Of a stretch of DNA of 64,000 nt, positions 1 to 12,407 are shown one piece after another (the stretch's first letter is position 1; every line of letters begins with the position of its first letter). The notes beneath the pieces were generated by a model that saw only the letters and a program-made list of their open reading frames with translations, was not told where the DNA came from and did no database searches. The stretch covers positions 124,001-188,000 of the forward strand of contig ML213520.1 of NCBI GenBank assembly GCA_004369045.1, in the 5' to 3' direction. A program made the position numbers and the translations under genes. Source of the DNA: Heliocybe sulcata (taxonomy: Eukaryota > Basidiomycota > Agaricomycetes > Gloeophyllales > Gloeophyllaceae).

Positions 1-221
1 TGCGTCATAAAGACGCTGGCATACAAACCTGGTCTAATTGATATACACGACCATAATATAGTAATAACTTGATAATGATACCCGAGACCTCAGCGAGATG
101 TACAATGCATCTACAACTCTCTGACTGGCGGATCCAGGATGTCCCACATCGCCCTATACCGCCTTCGTTCGCAATAATATAGGAATAATTAAGACTTCTT
201 TAGCGCGCATCGGAATGCCAC

Positions 222-3200
222 CTAGCCTCGAACGCGCTCATGAGGTTCCTGCCATGGTACTTCTGTTGGTCACCTTTCAGCAAGATCCATACGGCAATTC
301 GGACAGCAAAACAGCTCACCGAGTATCCGAAATATCTCTTCCTCCGCCTCGGACGCAACAATGTTACCTGTAGTCGTCACTTTAGTTATTGAAGCCAAGT
401 GTAACAAGCTCCGGTATTTCACCTTCGCTTATCTTCTTCGTCCGATCATGCGGATCCCGCACGACTCCCGCATAAAGCCCGCGTTGGTTCAGGGAGTATC
501 CCATTTTGTTGGCCTTCAATCGCATAGATCGATTGAACTACCCGGAGCGTGAGAAATGGCATCGAAACTGACGTGGATGTACCACTTACAATATCGTCTC
601 CCTACAGTACGTGGTAAGCGGACAGCGTTGCATCGCTGGAATAAGCTCGACTCACCGTATAGTATAGAAGAGCAGCGCCTCTGGACCTCCATGGTACCGC
701 CAGGAAATCTGAAAATTCGAGTCAAACTTCATGATGGGCGCCACGCTGTGGCATCACACACCTATCCTTCGATGCCTGCTGTGTTCGTCTCTACGACAAA
801 GACCTCTGTACACATTCTCGAGGTCGTCAAGGTCTTCTGGGATTGAGAGATCCTCAGTTATGATACGCTCTTCGTGTAAGTTGCGCAGTAGCTTCCTCAG
901 TATTCCTGGATAAGAGGAGGGTATTATTGGCGACGACAGCGAATGTGGTGATAGGTTGAAAATTTACCGCGGTGCGTACGACCATCATCAGTTGGACGCG
1001 TGATCAAGATGTCGATGTCGCCGCAGTCGGCCTTTCCTCTGGAGGCGCTGTGAGTTGGACGTTCTTAGCCAGCGTAGCTAAGCTTACCTTCGGTAGCTGC
1101 CCATTATCTCTATGAACAGCTTCGGATCTAACTTCAAGGCTGGGTAATCGTGAGTGATAGAATGAATACAAGTACTCTGAATGAACTTACCTATCGCCTT
1201 GATTCGGTCGAATATCTCCTTTGCCTCCGCGCGAGGCATGCGGTCATTAATGTCTACACAGTTATTAGCTTCGACAGGATTGAGTGAAATCGCTAGCTAT
1301 GCAAGACACACCGTCGTAGTACTTGATGCCGATCTTTTGCACCTCGGACAGCTTGATTTTCTTAGTCTCTGCTCTTGTTAGCACATCTTTCAGAGTTCGA
1401 CATCCCATGGCAAACCACCGCCAGGCGGTTGCTTGCCCTTCGAGTTTCATGAGTTCAGTCAGTACCAATTGAGGGAAAGGCAACTACTTACCGACACCAT
1501 AAATTCCTAGGAAGATGGATGTGATCTTCACATCTATCAGATTCTCGCGTTTCAGTCGCTCGAGAGTGCCAGTGACCATGATCTCCTCAATCTACATGAT
1601 ATAACAAAATGCTAGCCCGGCTACGCAAGGAGACATGCCATTGCAAGATACCTTGTCTGCAGTTTTCGATCCAATTCCCATGATATTGACCGCTTCGTCA
1701 CGGTTGGTGATTCGTTTCGGGTGACGTTTGAGTGCCGCGATGGCTTGTATTATACAATTGTTAGTTTCGCAGGAGCAAAGCGAGAGCTAATGTCGTTGTA
1801 CCTCTGTGGTAGACTTGCACACGTACCATGTCGTCCTTCGTCGGTCTCGCCTGATGTATTGCCATCACCTCAGAAAGCTACGACAAAGTCCTAAGTTCAA
1901 TTTGGGCTTCCAACAGTATCTCAAATCACGTACTTTATCAACTATGTCTTGGTTTACGCATACTGATGATCCGCCCTTTTGGTCGACAATAAATCCCTTG
2001 AAATAAGCATTGTTCAGTGCGCGACTAATCCCAAAATTATGGCAACAAACCGTGTTGGAACTGACCCCCTCGCTACTCTTCAGACCACCGAAAGATGGGA
2101 CGCCGTTCTCCTCCCCGTCTTCCGCTAGCGACTACGGGGAAATGTCAATGACCTCCCGTTTAAAGATATACGACTACACTTAGCGCACCGCGGCTTTCTG
2201 CTCTGCTCTAGCATGCTCGTAAAACTCTGCTAAAGGATCCTTTTCATAATGATCGGGCTTCGCGGACTTGGGTGCATAGGGTGAAGAGAAACTAGTGTCT
2301 GCTCTTGATGACCACGCCTGCAGCTTCTCGTTTTCCTTCTGCTTGTTGGAGGAATCAGGAGGCGAAGGCGGCGCCGCCCGCTTCCTTTCACAGTCGGATC
2401 CGTCTGTACTATCCTCATCTATCACATATTTGCTCCATGGAGGTCAGCAGGGACATTAATAAAGACAGGAATAGAAAACATACTAGTGCCGACTCCTACT
2501 CCCTTTCATTACCCGCGAAGCTGTTGCCGCCGGCTGTCTGGATGATCCGACTGCAGGAGCTGAGGCGCCCTTGTGCTTGGGCAAATTAGTGTCGGAAATT
2601 TTCTGCGTCACATCCGTAGACTTCGCATCAGAAGTCGTTGGAGGACCTGAATTCAAGACTGATTTGGACGACGAGCTGGAAGGGTTCATTACATCGCCGA
2701 TGTCAGATTTCATGGCATGCGTTGTTGACTTTCTCTGGACTCTCGTTCCCGTTGCAATAGATTCTTTCTTCGTCTCGTTGCTCTGCTTGCTGCTGTAAGT
2801 CTCCTTGGCATTTGTATGCGCATCATTTTGTGTGGCAGTCTCCTGGGCAGAGGGAGATGCGTGTGCCGCTTTGAAGGGCGGGTTTCTCACTTCGGACCCT
2901 GCGCTCCACGAGACAATCGGATCTTGACCACGACCAACGAGAGAAACGCTCTGAGGATGGAGCTGCCGTCTTGAAGAGTCGTCTTTTGCCAACGCGGTCT
3001 CGACCACACCGGAAGCTTTCGCATAGGCGGAACCCGTTCTATTTCCGAGCTCGGGCGTACTAGACGGTACGTCGCCAGACTTATCGTTCGGAGCGGTATC
3101 TATTCTGACTCGCTTAGCCGGTTCGCTGTCGGCCTGCATATCGTCAGTTTCGTCCACGGGGGCTGCTTTGCGCTTGAGCCTGTCCAGGCGTCAGATCAGT

Positions 3201-3712
3201 ATGGCTTCCCAGTCCTAGTAAATGCATCATGTGGCGTACTCAGAGTCTTTCTGTTTCGCCTGATCAGGAGAGGAGGACGACTGTGGCACGTCGGTGGGCG
3301 TTTGCGCCCCTGAATCTGACGTCGTGGGCTGATTGGAGCTGGACGCCAGCCTTTCTTCGCTATTCGTGGTTATAATTAAAAGACATGTACGAACTAATCA
3401 AAGAACGTTCAATGAAGAGTCCTCACTATTTTTTCATTCTTTCAATATACTAATCCATAGTTTCGTCTGGCTGGTAAAATACCAGATCTTGCTGACGAAA
3501 GAATTCGTCCCAGTCCTCTTCCATTGCTATCTCCAGAATATCGCAGCTCGAGGGTAGATGAGTGAGGACGAGGATGATGAATGGGTGGCAAAGGGCAGAT
3601 GCAAGTCAGAATGTGGCTGCTCCGGCGCGTTATCGGCCTGAGACGGTTTCACGTGACTAACCACAACTCCGGACCCATGGGTATCAACATCGCCAAACAA
3701 GACCTGCGACAT
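222..3712 (-). CDS. Family X DNA polymerase (pol lambda/Pol4-like)
   Basis: Repair polymerase for gap filling in base-excision and end-joining repair (family knowledge). Read on the minus strand, about ten exons give in order: a Ser/Pro/Lys-rich N-terminal half (2483-3180), a linker with [14 protein letters not shown] (about 2200), the 8-kDa helix-hairpin domain ([10 protein letters not shown] near 1930; [16 protein letters not shown] near 1670), [14 protein letters not shown] (about 1340), the catalytic motif [13 protein letters not shown] (about 1010), the third carboxylate in RRIDFLAVPW (about 690-760, across an intron) and the thumb with [16 protein letters not shown] (about 480). It ends EPHERVRG-stop at 222. 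All three catalytic Asp are present and no break is seen. No BRCT domain was recognised. The start is uncertain: Met at 3712 opens a Ser-rich exon, but Met at 3524 ([13 protein letters not shown]) gives an equally good acidic N-terminus. It diverges from the methyltransferase gene. Confidence 0.88.
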
Positions 3713-4699
3713 TTCACTACAAAAATGGTAGCAGTCAAGTCAAGTGTCTAACCACACAAAACGTCGTTAGGTAGGGCTCATAGGTATGGCCCTCCATGTA
3801 ACAAGTGATACAACCCGAGCACCTTACCCTCAAGGCAAGCCTATCGATGCGCAGCCCTTGAATCACTCCCGAATGGGAGGTCGTGGCAGATGACCACCAA
3901 GCATGAATTACTGCCAGATTTTTCCAGAGAGAGACCAATGAGTCCGGGCGTGAGTTCTGCTCTTATCTAGCTGCAGGCAGGTTGTCATGATGTTATGACC
4001 GTTTCGTCCAGAGATATTTTCGACCGCGCGGCCTGTTTGGCGAACTGTTAGGCGGTGGCGTAAATTAAGCTGCTGCCTTCTCCGTGAGGCGCTTACGGAA
4101 CAATTCTATTACGCACAAACGCAGAATATAACAGTCGTTGTTTCCCACAGCCAGATCGCTCGGGGCGCCAGAATTCTGTTGGGCCATCGGTCGAGCGTCT
4201 AGACCCTGCCAATTCTTTGGAGCTTGCACATATGGATCAGTATTCTCCAAGCTACACGTTTCGCAGCCTCTAGTCGGTTGGCTTTGTCCCCATTTTGGTG
4301 ATATATCTTCTATGCCCACTAGACTTCCCAATGGCCGACACGTCGTCCCTAGCGCAGAGGCGTGAGCCTCCGGCACACTCATGAAAGTGATCACTCCCGC
4401 ATGCATCGGTGGAGGAGGCGGACGTCCATGCCACTCGGCTCCTTGGCCCAAGCCCTTCTGGTGCTAAGTCAGATCGTGTGCGCCGCTGTGAATCTCAGCA
4501 GCCGCGGAGTAGCGCTGGAAACTCCGTCAGCTGGGGCTTCGCGGCGTTCTAGTCGCGAACGCTGTCGTCTATCATATCAACGATCATCAGTGCAGCCGTT
4601 AACAGTACGTCGCCCGCCCGCTCCTGGCGCACTGAGGCAACTGTCTTACTACAAAGTCAGCAGGATATTCGAAACAAGATACAGAAGCAATACACCATC
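3713..4699. other. Divergent intergenic region, pol X / methyltransferase
   Basis: About 1 kb between two divergent genes, so it should hold both promoters. Overlapping open frames exist on both strands at 4065-4451, but neither has a recognisable motif or good splice partners, and I do not call a gene here. Confidence 0.5.
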
Positions 4700-6059
4700 A
4701 TGAACAACGGATCCGGTCGTCCACCGGCGCGTCACCCGCCATCTGGACGGCCTAGCCAGCCCTCTGTAGCGGACCCGTCGGATGACAACACGTCTGACAA
4801 CGACGAAGATACGCATTCTGACGCGTCCGCCGACCTCTGCGAGTTAGCCGATGAAGATTTTCCTGCTTCATTCGTCACTCGCGACGGTCGACTCTTCCAT
4901 TCTCATGGTAGACTGCCGTATCCTTTACCAGCAGATGGTCGCGAACAAAAGGTGAGTTTTTGCCTCACATCTCGTCGAAGTAGAAGGAAGAAGCTGCTCG
5001 GCTTGTTTGGGGCGAGGGATATGCATTCTCGATCGGATATTCATTCATGTGCCGTCATTGCAGCGGCTTGAAGCTCAAAACCTCGTCCTGAAAGACGTAA
5101 TGGGGTCGATTTGCCCTGACATGCGACTCGTTCGGGAAGTCCTTGCATCTGGGACGGGTCGTGCCCTCGATCTCTGCACAGGGACGGGGCAATGGTACGT
5201 TGTTATCAACTTCAAATCATCCGCAAACTTGCCGATTCTCCCATCTCCTGTCATAGGGTTAAGGACATGGCAGTCATGTTTCCCCAAGTCAAAGTTATCG
5301 GGATTGATATCGGTACGGATATACACGAGCGCCCCTCGTATATGCCCTACGTCTCTGGTCTGATACTAGCCATCACGCAGTTCCGATTCAGACGAGGTAT
5401 CCGCCTGGGAGGGCTCAGTTCGAGATCGCTGACATCACTGAGGGTCTTCGGCACGAAAGTAATAGTTTCGACCTCGTACACGCGAGATGCACAGCATTCA
5501 GCGTGAGTACAGTCTAGCCATTCATTCCCGACGCTCGTCCTCACAGGCTTATTACAAGGTTACGGAGCAAAGATATCCGATCATGCTGCGCGACGTGGCG
5601 CGCGTTCTCCGTCCGGGCGGTCTATTCATATCCGGGGAGTTCAGAAATTATCCTGTCTTCCCCGAGAGACGCCCCGGAAGAAATGATCCAGACATTCTTT
5701 GCCCTCATTTCTTCCGCTTCCTCGGCCTGACAGCGCAAGCGCTGGGTCTGTTGGGAGTTCGTTGGGACCTCTCGTGCAAGATCCCTCAGTGGCTCGAGGC
5801 ATCTGGCTCTTTCTACAACATCACCAGGCGGACCTTTGAGCTTCCGATCGGCGACTGGCACCCTGAGCAGAGGCATTCGGGCATCAAGGCTGCGGAGATC
5901 TTTGTAGGATTTGTGGAAGCCATGGAATCTTTCCTCGGGTATTCTGGGTTGATCCCGAAAGAAGAACTCGCCCGGCTCATGGGAGGGGCCATTTACGAAT
6001 TGCAGCATGTCAGCGGGTTAGTGATGTACTACGATGTGGTCTGCGCTCACAAGAGGTGA
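4700..6059 (+). CDS. SAM-dependent class I methyltransferase
   Basis: Five exons join in phase: 4700-4951, 5064-5194, 5257-5312, 5381-5502 and 5547-6059, all with GT..AG introns. The protein begins with an acidic, Ser/Pro-rich tail of about 65 residues, then DGRLFHSHGRLPYPLPADG. The Rossmann fold follows: motif I ALDLCTGTGQWV, motif II VIGIDI, ITEGLRHESNSFDLVHAR, and the post-motif VARVLRPGGLFISGEF. This is the pattern of the large fungal LaeA/UMTA-like methyltransferase family. Substrate is unknown; many relatives have none assigned. The C-terminal 150 residues contain the usual helical part (GLIPKEELARLMGGAIYEL). No biosynthetic partners lie beside it; the next gene is mitochondrial QCR2, so it is probably a stand-alone methyltransferase. 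Confidence 0.85.
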
Positions 6060-6400
6060 ATGGATATATAGCCGTACTGGTTGTCTTGCAGGGTTGAATG
6101 TGACTTGAGGATGAGATGGTAACTTTAGGCTTCGAGTCGGCGTGATTATATGCATACACTGTATTCAGCATCGTGTGTTGATCTCTGTGCTATTACAGAC
6201 AAGCATGCAGTGAAGTTCTGAGTACTACTAGCGGCAAGCTCGTAATTAGGATCCAGCAAATGCGTACCTGCCAATTGGCCCAGTTCGGAGAAGTCCGGGT
6301 CCGCATACGGCAATTCCACTTGAACGTCTTCCGACGTTGAACGTTGAGTCTCGACGCCAAAATATCTCCCTCACTTGCCTCTCAATAAACTGTCTACTCG

Positions 6401-7897
6401 ATGCTGGCAGCGAGGACGTCGGCGTCGCGGGGAGCAACGCGGCTAGCGCGGTCGTTTGCGACCGTCGTGGACAGCGCAGGCGTGAAGGTCGCCTCCGTCG
6501 ACTACGGCCAGCCTACCTCTGCCGTCACCCTCCTGGTCAAGGCCGGAAGTAGGTACCAGACCAAGCCGGGTGTCGCGCACGCCCTCAAAAACTTCGCTTT
6601 CAGGGTGCGTTTCTTATATGAATGCTGCCTGAGCTTGACTGGAATGCTTTTGGATAAGGGCACGTCAAAACGCTCGGCCCTGGGCACAATCCGTGAAACC
6701 GAGCTGTATGGAGGTGTCTTATCTTCAAGTCTTTCTCGGGAATACCTTGCGTTGACGGCGGAATTCTTGCGGGGAGATGAGTGAGTGGCCACCGGTCTAT
6801 TGCTGGAATTTCGGTTGAGAAGTGAGGACATAGGGAATATTTTGTCGACCTCCTCTCTTCCTTCGTTACCTCCGCCAAGCTCACCCGCCATGAAATGGCT
6901 GAGATTGTACACCCCGTCATAGAAGCAGAGGCTGCCTCTGCTCAGGAGGACCCTGCAACCCGTGCCCTGGAAATTGCGCACACACTAGCATTCCGCGCCG
7001 GCCTGGGGTACTCTCTATTCGCCGCTCCCCACAGCCACGTTACCACTGAAGACGTGAAGACATTTGCTTCCTCTGCCTTCAGCAAGGACGGTATTGCAGT
7101 CCTCGGAACTGGCATTGAACAGTCCGCCCTTCAGGAACTTGTCCAGAAGCATCTGAACGCCTCGCAGCTCTCGGGATCCGGCCTCAAAACATCGGCGTCC
7201 TCCTATTACGGCGGAGAGACCCGTGTCGAACACGGGTCTGGTCTTCAGACTGTATTCATCGGTTACGGCACGACTACCCCCTCTGCTGAGCTGGCCGCAC
7301 TGTCCGCGCACATCTCCGCTCAGCCCTCTCTCAAGTGGTCACAGAGCACAGTTCCTAGCGCCACTGGTTTAACCGCTGGAACTACCGTCCAGTCCGTCTA
7401 CCTGCCATATTCCGATGCCGCGCTCTTCGGTATCCTCGTCCAGGGTCCCACATCCCAGGCCGTCAAGCAGGCCGGCCAGGCTGCGGTGAAGGCGCTGAAG
7501 GATGCTACCGGGTCGTCTGGGCTCAAGGCTGAGGACCTGAAGAAGGCGGTGGCCAAGGCGAAGTTCCAGGCTGCGAGTGTGTCTGAAAGCCGGGAGGGCA
7601 TTTTCTCCGTTCTTGGATCCAAGGTGCGCTCTTGTTGCAAGTCATGTGTCGCACAAAATCTGATTTCAGGACTATAGGTTCTTGCTGGCTCCGACGCCTC
7701 CGTTGACAGCTTGGTGTCGTCGTTGGACAAGATAAACTCGGCGGCTTTCTCCAAGGTGCGAAGCAGACCGGGCGTTCACTCTTCAGTATGCTCACATTAC
7801 ATTGCAGGCGACGTCTGCTCTTGTCAAGGCCAAGCCAACATATGTTGCTGTTGGTGACGTGGACACTCTGCCCTATGCTGATGAACTGGGTCTTTGA
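6401..7897 (+). CDS. QCR2: Cytochrome bc1 complex core subunit 2
   Basis: Core protein 2 of ubiquinol-cytochrome c reductase (complex III) in the mitochondrial inner membrane. The start MLAARTSASRGATRLARSF is a basic, Ser/Ala/Arg-rich mitochondrial presequence. It is followed by GVKVASVDYGQPTSAVTLLV, YQTKPGVAHALKNFAF, GTSKRSALGTIRETELYGG and YLALTAEFLRGD, then a long exon (6895 onward) with FRAGLGYSLFAAPHSHVT, and the C-terminal M16 half ending YVAVGDVDTLPYADELGL-stop. Introns lie near 6605, 6784, 7624 and 7756. The protein has the M16 peptidase fold but lacks the HXXEH zinc motif, as expected for the non-peptidase core 2 subunit. Length of about 430 residues fits the family. No TATA box is obvious. 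Confidence 0.93.
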
Positions 7898-8593
7898 GCG
7901 GCGAACGTTAGAGTGCCTGTCATTAGATGTTCTAACTCATGGAAAGCACGTAATATTATTCGTATCTTCTTCATACTCTTGATATGGATGCCATATTCCT
8001 CGGGGCTGCACAAGCTCACATACTGTTCGTCCGCGTCATCCGGCGAATCAGAGCATCGCCCTCATGGAGCACCATCAGCGCTCACTTATCATCTCTATCT
8101 TCACCATCCACTTCGCCCTCCGCGCTATTATCGTAATCCCATACTAAGATGTGCATTTTCCATGTCCAGCTGCATGCTATGCCTTGGACCGGCATGGTTG
8201 TCGGACAGTGAATATTAATGCCTGCGTGCTGTACCGGAGATGAAACCAGATAATATATGCCGTACAGTACGCCCTCTGAATATTTATCCCATAGACAGAA
8301 CGCCCTCAAGTGGTACGTGGATATTAACGAAGAGACTTGACCACTATATGGTGCAGTATGCACGATCCGAGGTCTTAAGTGCTCGCAATAGCAAGTCCTT
8401 CTCATCCTTCTCCAACGCCCCCCCGATCTTAACCTGTCAACTCGTGATGAACTTGAACCTTCCATGTCTCCTCAGTCCTAAAGCTTGCAGGGGTCCACAT
8501 TTGAACAAAGGCAGCCAGCAGACGCGCGAACGATGCTGGTATTGCTGAATTCTAAGGGGCAAGGTGCTGACCATCGGCATTGGAGGTATTGAC
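7898..8593. other. Convergent 3' intergenic region
   Basis: About 700 bases between the converging QCR2 and DUF6534 genes. Both strands have open frames around 8082-8548, but none carries a recognisable motif; probably 3' UTRs and spacer. Confidence 0.5.
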
Positions 8594-10499
8594 TTAAACC
8601 AACTCGAAACTTCCTTTGCGATACAGCTTCGGGCTTCCGCCCCCGTCCGTATCGGGGAAATCTACCGTGATAGTCGCAGAGGAGTGCTCCAATGACCGGA
8701 GGAAGTATTTGCGAAGATTCAGGCTGTTGGGATGGTTATGACCTCTAGTGCGCGACAGTTAGCGAGAGTGCTTACGTGGCTATGAATGAGTTCACGTATA
8801 CTGCGAGGAAGGGATTTAGCTAATCCCGGGAACAGGAGTTATTGTACTGTACTTTTGGTTATAGCAAACACGAATGCGAGGTAGACGAGGTTGTCAGACT
8901 TCATAGTGTACTGCGAAGCACACACATTAGGGACTGACGGCACAATATCGGTGACACATACAAGAACCAACATGACAATAGCAACAACGCTATGTAGTGG
9001 CTTCAATAATTGATCTGATCAATATTGTCGGACTGTATTACCTTGTCAACAATCCCGATCCAACACAGTACTGGGCGATCGCCCACAACAGAGTGCTGGA
9101 TCTTGGGAGAAACACGTCACTAGACGGTTGTGACAAGGTCAAGGGGTTAACCAACCTTTTCATGATTCTACCTCGGCCATTCGAGCATTGAGAGCGATAG
9201 CAAATCATGAGCATCATCACGGATAGGACTGTATCCACTACAGCGGAGGTAGCATTGCCTGCAAATAGCCACCACTGTCGTATGTGAGGTTCTGGAAAGA
9301 ATGGCTGATTCATATGCAGTGGAGCTTACATGGTGAACCGTGAGGTCTGACAGTCCGGTACTGAGTCGATGCATCAGGTGGAAGAGGTACATGGCGACTT
9401 GATAGACACCCACACTTCTACGATAAATGCTTCGAGATCACGTGAATTAGATGTGAGCCTCAGGCTTGGCAGCTAAGGATCTGGAAGACGTTACTGACCA
9501 CATCCTACACCTATGTGGGAACAACAATGAGATGTAGAGTCACCGAATGGGATCACGCGCCTACCAAGTGCAGCGATTGCGACGATCGCGACCGCTCCAG
9601 CCTGATTCAACGTGCATCGGTAGCTCGATGAAGTCAAAAGATCGAAAAACCCACTACTAGCCGTGTTATGCATTGGGAAGACTGAATCTTGGCTGTCATA
9701 TTCGAGACTCGGATAGGTTTCAATCCTCCGGTAAGAGGCGCGAAACTCGTATTACATACCTTGCCAGATCCTGATAGAGTAGAGGCTACAAACTTTAGTT
9801 AAGGACTACACTTCTCACGACTAGAAGGTAGTTAAGTACGTACCACTGAACCATCCAAATGACTAGTACCTGGTGTTCGAAGATGAGATAGCCGTAGAAC
9901 ACATAGTGATCCATGCCGACCTACATTGACGACTCCCATTGCCTGCAAGTGATTAGACAAGGTGCTCTAATAATGTGTCGGGGAGCTGACCTTCAAACTC
10001 CTGAACCAAAGAGCATTATTATTCCAAGTTCGCATCCATATTGAAAGATGATACTGACCAAACAACGGTATCCTGTGGATCGGGACTGTCGGCTGTCTTG
10101 ACTAGATAGTGGTAGATCATATGGACAGAGAAAGCGAGATGCAAAGCATCCAAGCAGCTTCAACGCATGTTAGTGGTGAATCACAAAGTTTGCAAAACAT
10201 TGCGAGCGCACCAGAGAACGCCGACCTAGTGATAGACCGTGCCATAAATAACGGTCGGATGTTCATAGAATTGTCAAACTCACGCTGATCTTGTAGTAGG
10301 CTTTATCCTTGCCATACTTGACGAAGTAGATGAACGTCTGAATCACAGTGATACCAAAGAGGCTAAGGTTGCAGTCAGTCGTTTAGTCATGATACGCACG
10401 GCCGGATGCAACACGGACTGAAACTCACATTGCCCCGAGTATGGCCCCTAAGAACGCCGCTCCGAATTGGTGCGCAATGTCCGTCGCTGACCCAGTCAT
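8594..10499 (-). CDS. DUF6534 seven-helix membrane protein
   Basis: Member of a large basidiomycete-specific family of integral membrane proteins of unknown function, often with seven predicted helices. The start MTGSATDIAHQFGAAFLGA (Met at 10499) splices into ILFGITVIQTFIYFVKYGKD (about 10300-10360) and then LLDALHLAFSVHMIYHYLVK (about 10090-10160). Smaller exons follow: one with FEHQVLVIWMVQ (about 9850), NATSAVVDTVLSVMMLMICY (about 9250), and SDNLVYLAFVFAITK near 8880. The family-typical VYVNSFIAT + LNLRKYFLRS junction comes next, and the end is LYRKGSFELV-stop at 8594. Many exons are short, so the middle of the model (9300-9800) is less certain. It shares a long divergent upstream region with the sugar transporter; there is no other evidence for a joint role. 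Confidence 0.75.
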
Positions 10500-11968
10500 C
10501 TTTTCAGCCTTGTGAGGGGGCGGGAAAGGGTTGCACAAAGAGTAAACGCGGTATCGTTTCTGTCTTTTAGTGCGGCTCGCCACAGAGCAAGTAGCACCGG
10601 ACGCCTCCAGCAAGGATCTGTATGCCTTTATCCGTAGTGTGGAACCTCGGTTTCTCAGCGGATTAGAGTCCGGTGCCGGCGTCAAGGCATGCGCAGGAGC
10701 AGATATATTCCCATACCACTCGATTCCGGAGCTTTTCTATGATGTTATACTGCCCTCGCTGTACTGCCTTCTTGATTCGAGCTGTCCCTGGCTGAGCTTT
10801 TATTGCCTGTGCTCGCGGGAGAAAGATAATAGTGTCGCACAACGACCCGAACAGAACGCCGTGCAGATACACGTGCCGCGATCGAAGCTGCTGGCCTGGT
10901 AAGTTTAGAATGTGGCGATGAGTCCATGACAATCGCACCAATGACATCCGAGAAGCGCCCATCCAATCCTGAAAAACGCCAGGGCAGGTAGGAGCGCTTG
11001 AAGATGGCTATCACATCTCGCAAGGATCCGGACTGGCTGTCGACACAGGGCATTTGTAACTCGATTGAGCCGAACGCAATCTTCTGGTTTGATTCCTGTA
11101 GCATGGCTCTGGGAAAAGTAGCTCAAGCTTTCCTGCTTATAATGACAGGTTACTTATAGCCGATTTGACGATACTTGACGGCGAGCGCAACATTCCGTTG
11201 GAAGCTGAGCGCCGCGTCGTTCAAGAAAACTGAGCGTCCCCAGCTACATCGGTCTCTACAAAGCCAACGTTAGCCACGCCTCATGCATCTCCAAGCTTGA
11301 GGCTACGTTAACAGTCGGATGAAGTGCTCCAGTAGTCCAAATTTGAAACCAGGAGTACGCCGATAAATCGTCTAATCTGTCATTTCTATTTCAGCGATAC
11401 ATCCTTCTGGATGCGTTCTGCACGGCACTGGGGCCATACAACTGATTTCCCCTCAATAGCCCCGGAGAAGGAATACGGAATGAGCCTGCATACCTTGCAC
11501 ACCAGCTGTAGGGGCGATTACGACTTTTCACTGCGTCCCGGACCCCGGAAGTTGATTTGGATCCACGGGTTTGCACGAGCACAAGCAACTCCTAGGCACG
11601 AAACTTGAATTCAAGGGTCCCTATTCACCGAAAGTATGTTTGCCGGGTTGATGTGGGCGTATCCGGATGCCGAGTATGACGCACGTAATCAAATTGGGTT
11701 GATGTCTGCGGTCTCCCAAGTTCTTAGCGCTTAGCAACAAACGAAGTCTTAGATTAATACATAAAGATGTCAATATCCGAAATAGCTTACAATCAATTAG
11801 AATCAACGTTTCAAACCACCATCCTTTGACTTTGCACTGCAGTTAAGTCCAACGTGCCAAAATTCACGCGCACGAACGAAAGGAGTGCCGTGACGGCCCC
11901 CCTAAGCCCGGCTGGCAACTCGGCTATACGGCCCGGATGACGTTAGATCGAAGTACACGACGGACTTG

Positions 11969-12015
11969 CGGGGAGAGCGAATCCAACCCAAACGCACCCC
12001 AAATGAGTTGCGGGG
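11969..12015. promoter_or_regulatory. Pair of CreA/Mig1-like GCGGGG sites
   Basis: GCGGGG occurs at 11969-11974 and again at 12010-12015, 41 bases apart and about 400 bases upstream of the sugar transporter ATG. Both match the SYGGRG consensus for the fungal carbon catabolite repressor CreA. Closely spaced pairs are typical of working sites. Function here is inferred only. Confidence 0.4.
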
Positions 12016-12311
12016 TAGAAAGGGGCCTGGAGAAAGGTAAGAAGAGGAGCTACCTATGAAGATCCTCTGAGCTTGCCTGTAATAGTTCCAGCGTTCAACG
12101 TTCAGCTATGCAGCAGTAAACAATTGCGATGGAAGGCCAGTTGGGCAGTTACTCCGAAGTTAAAGAGCGTGGAACGGAGCATTGATATGAATATGGGGTT
12201 CGCGAAGCTGGCGCAGGCACGCGATATCAAATGGAGACGATACCAAACACCAGACGAGAGGGTTGTGCCGTCATGATCATCGGACAAAGGTTCAACACTT
12301 GCCGCTGCTGA

Positions 12312-12318
12312 TATAAAG
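12312..12318 (+). promoter_or_regulatory. TATA box of the sugar transporter
   Basis: TATAAAG lies 90 bases before the transporter ATG at 12408, a normal distance for a strongly regulated fungal gene. Confidence 0.5.
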
Positions 12319-12407
12319 ACTCGCCCTCACCTTCACGTTTCGTAGCCAGCTGAGCTCCTCGACCTGGCTACGCTCCTCAACGATCTCCTCGGCACGACTG
12401 TCAAGAC

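Larger units (their letters stand above)
10500..12407. other. Long divergent upstream region, DUF6534 / sugar transporter
   Basis: 1.9 kb between divergent genes. Short open frames occur at 10570-10902 (+), 10745-11104 (-) and 11411-11608 (+). None shows a known motif or convincing splice context. Near the right end lie two GCGGGG sites and a TATA box, listed separately. Confidence 0.5.

Noticed and set aside
4065-4451. 128-codon minus-strand frame between pol X and methyltransferase
   Set aside because: It overlaps an open plus-strand frame, has no known motif and no splice context, and lies in a shared promoter region.
4700-6059. Methyltransferase as part of a secondary-metabolite cluster
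   Set aside because: Its neighbours are a repair polymerase and QCR2. The P450 and PPTase-like genes are 30-45 kb away, and no PKS, NRPS or terpene synthase is present.
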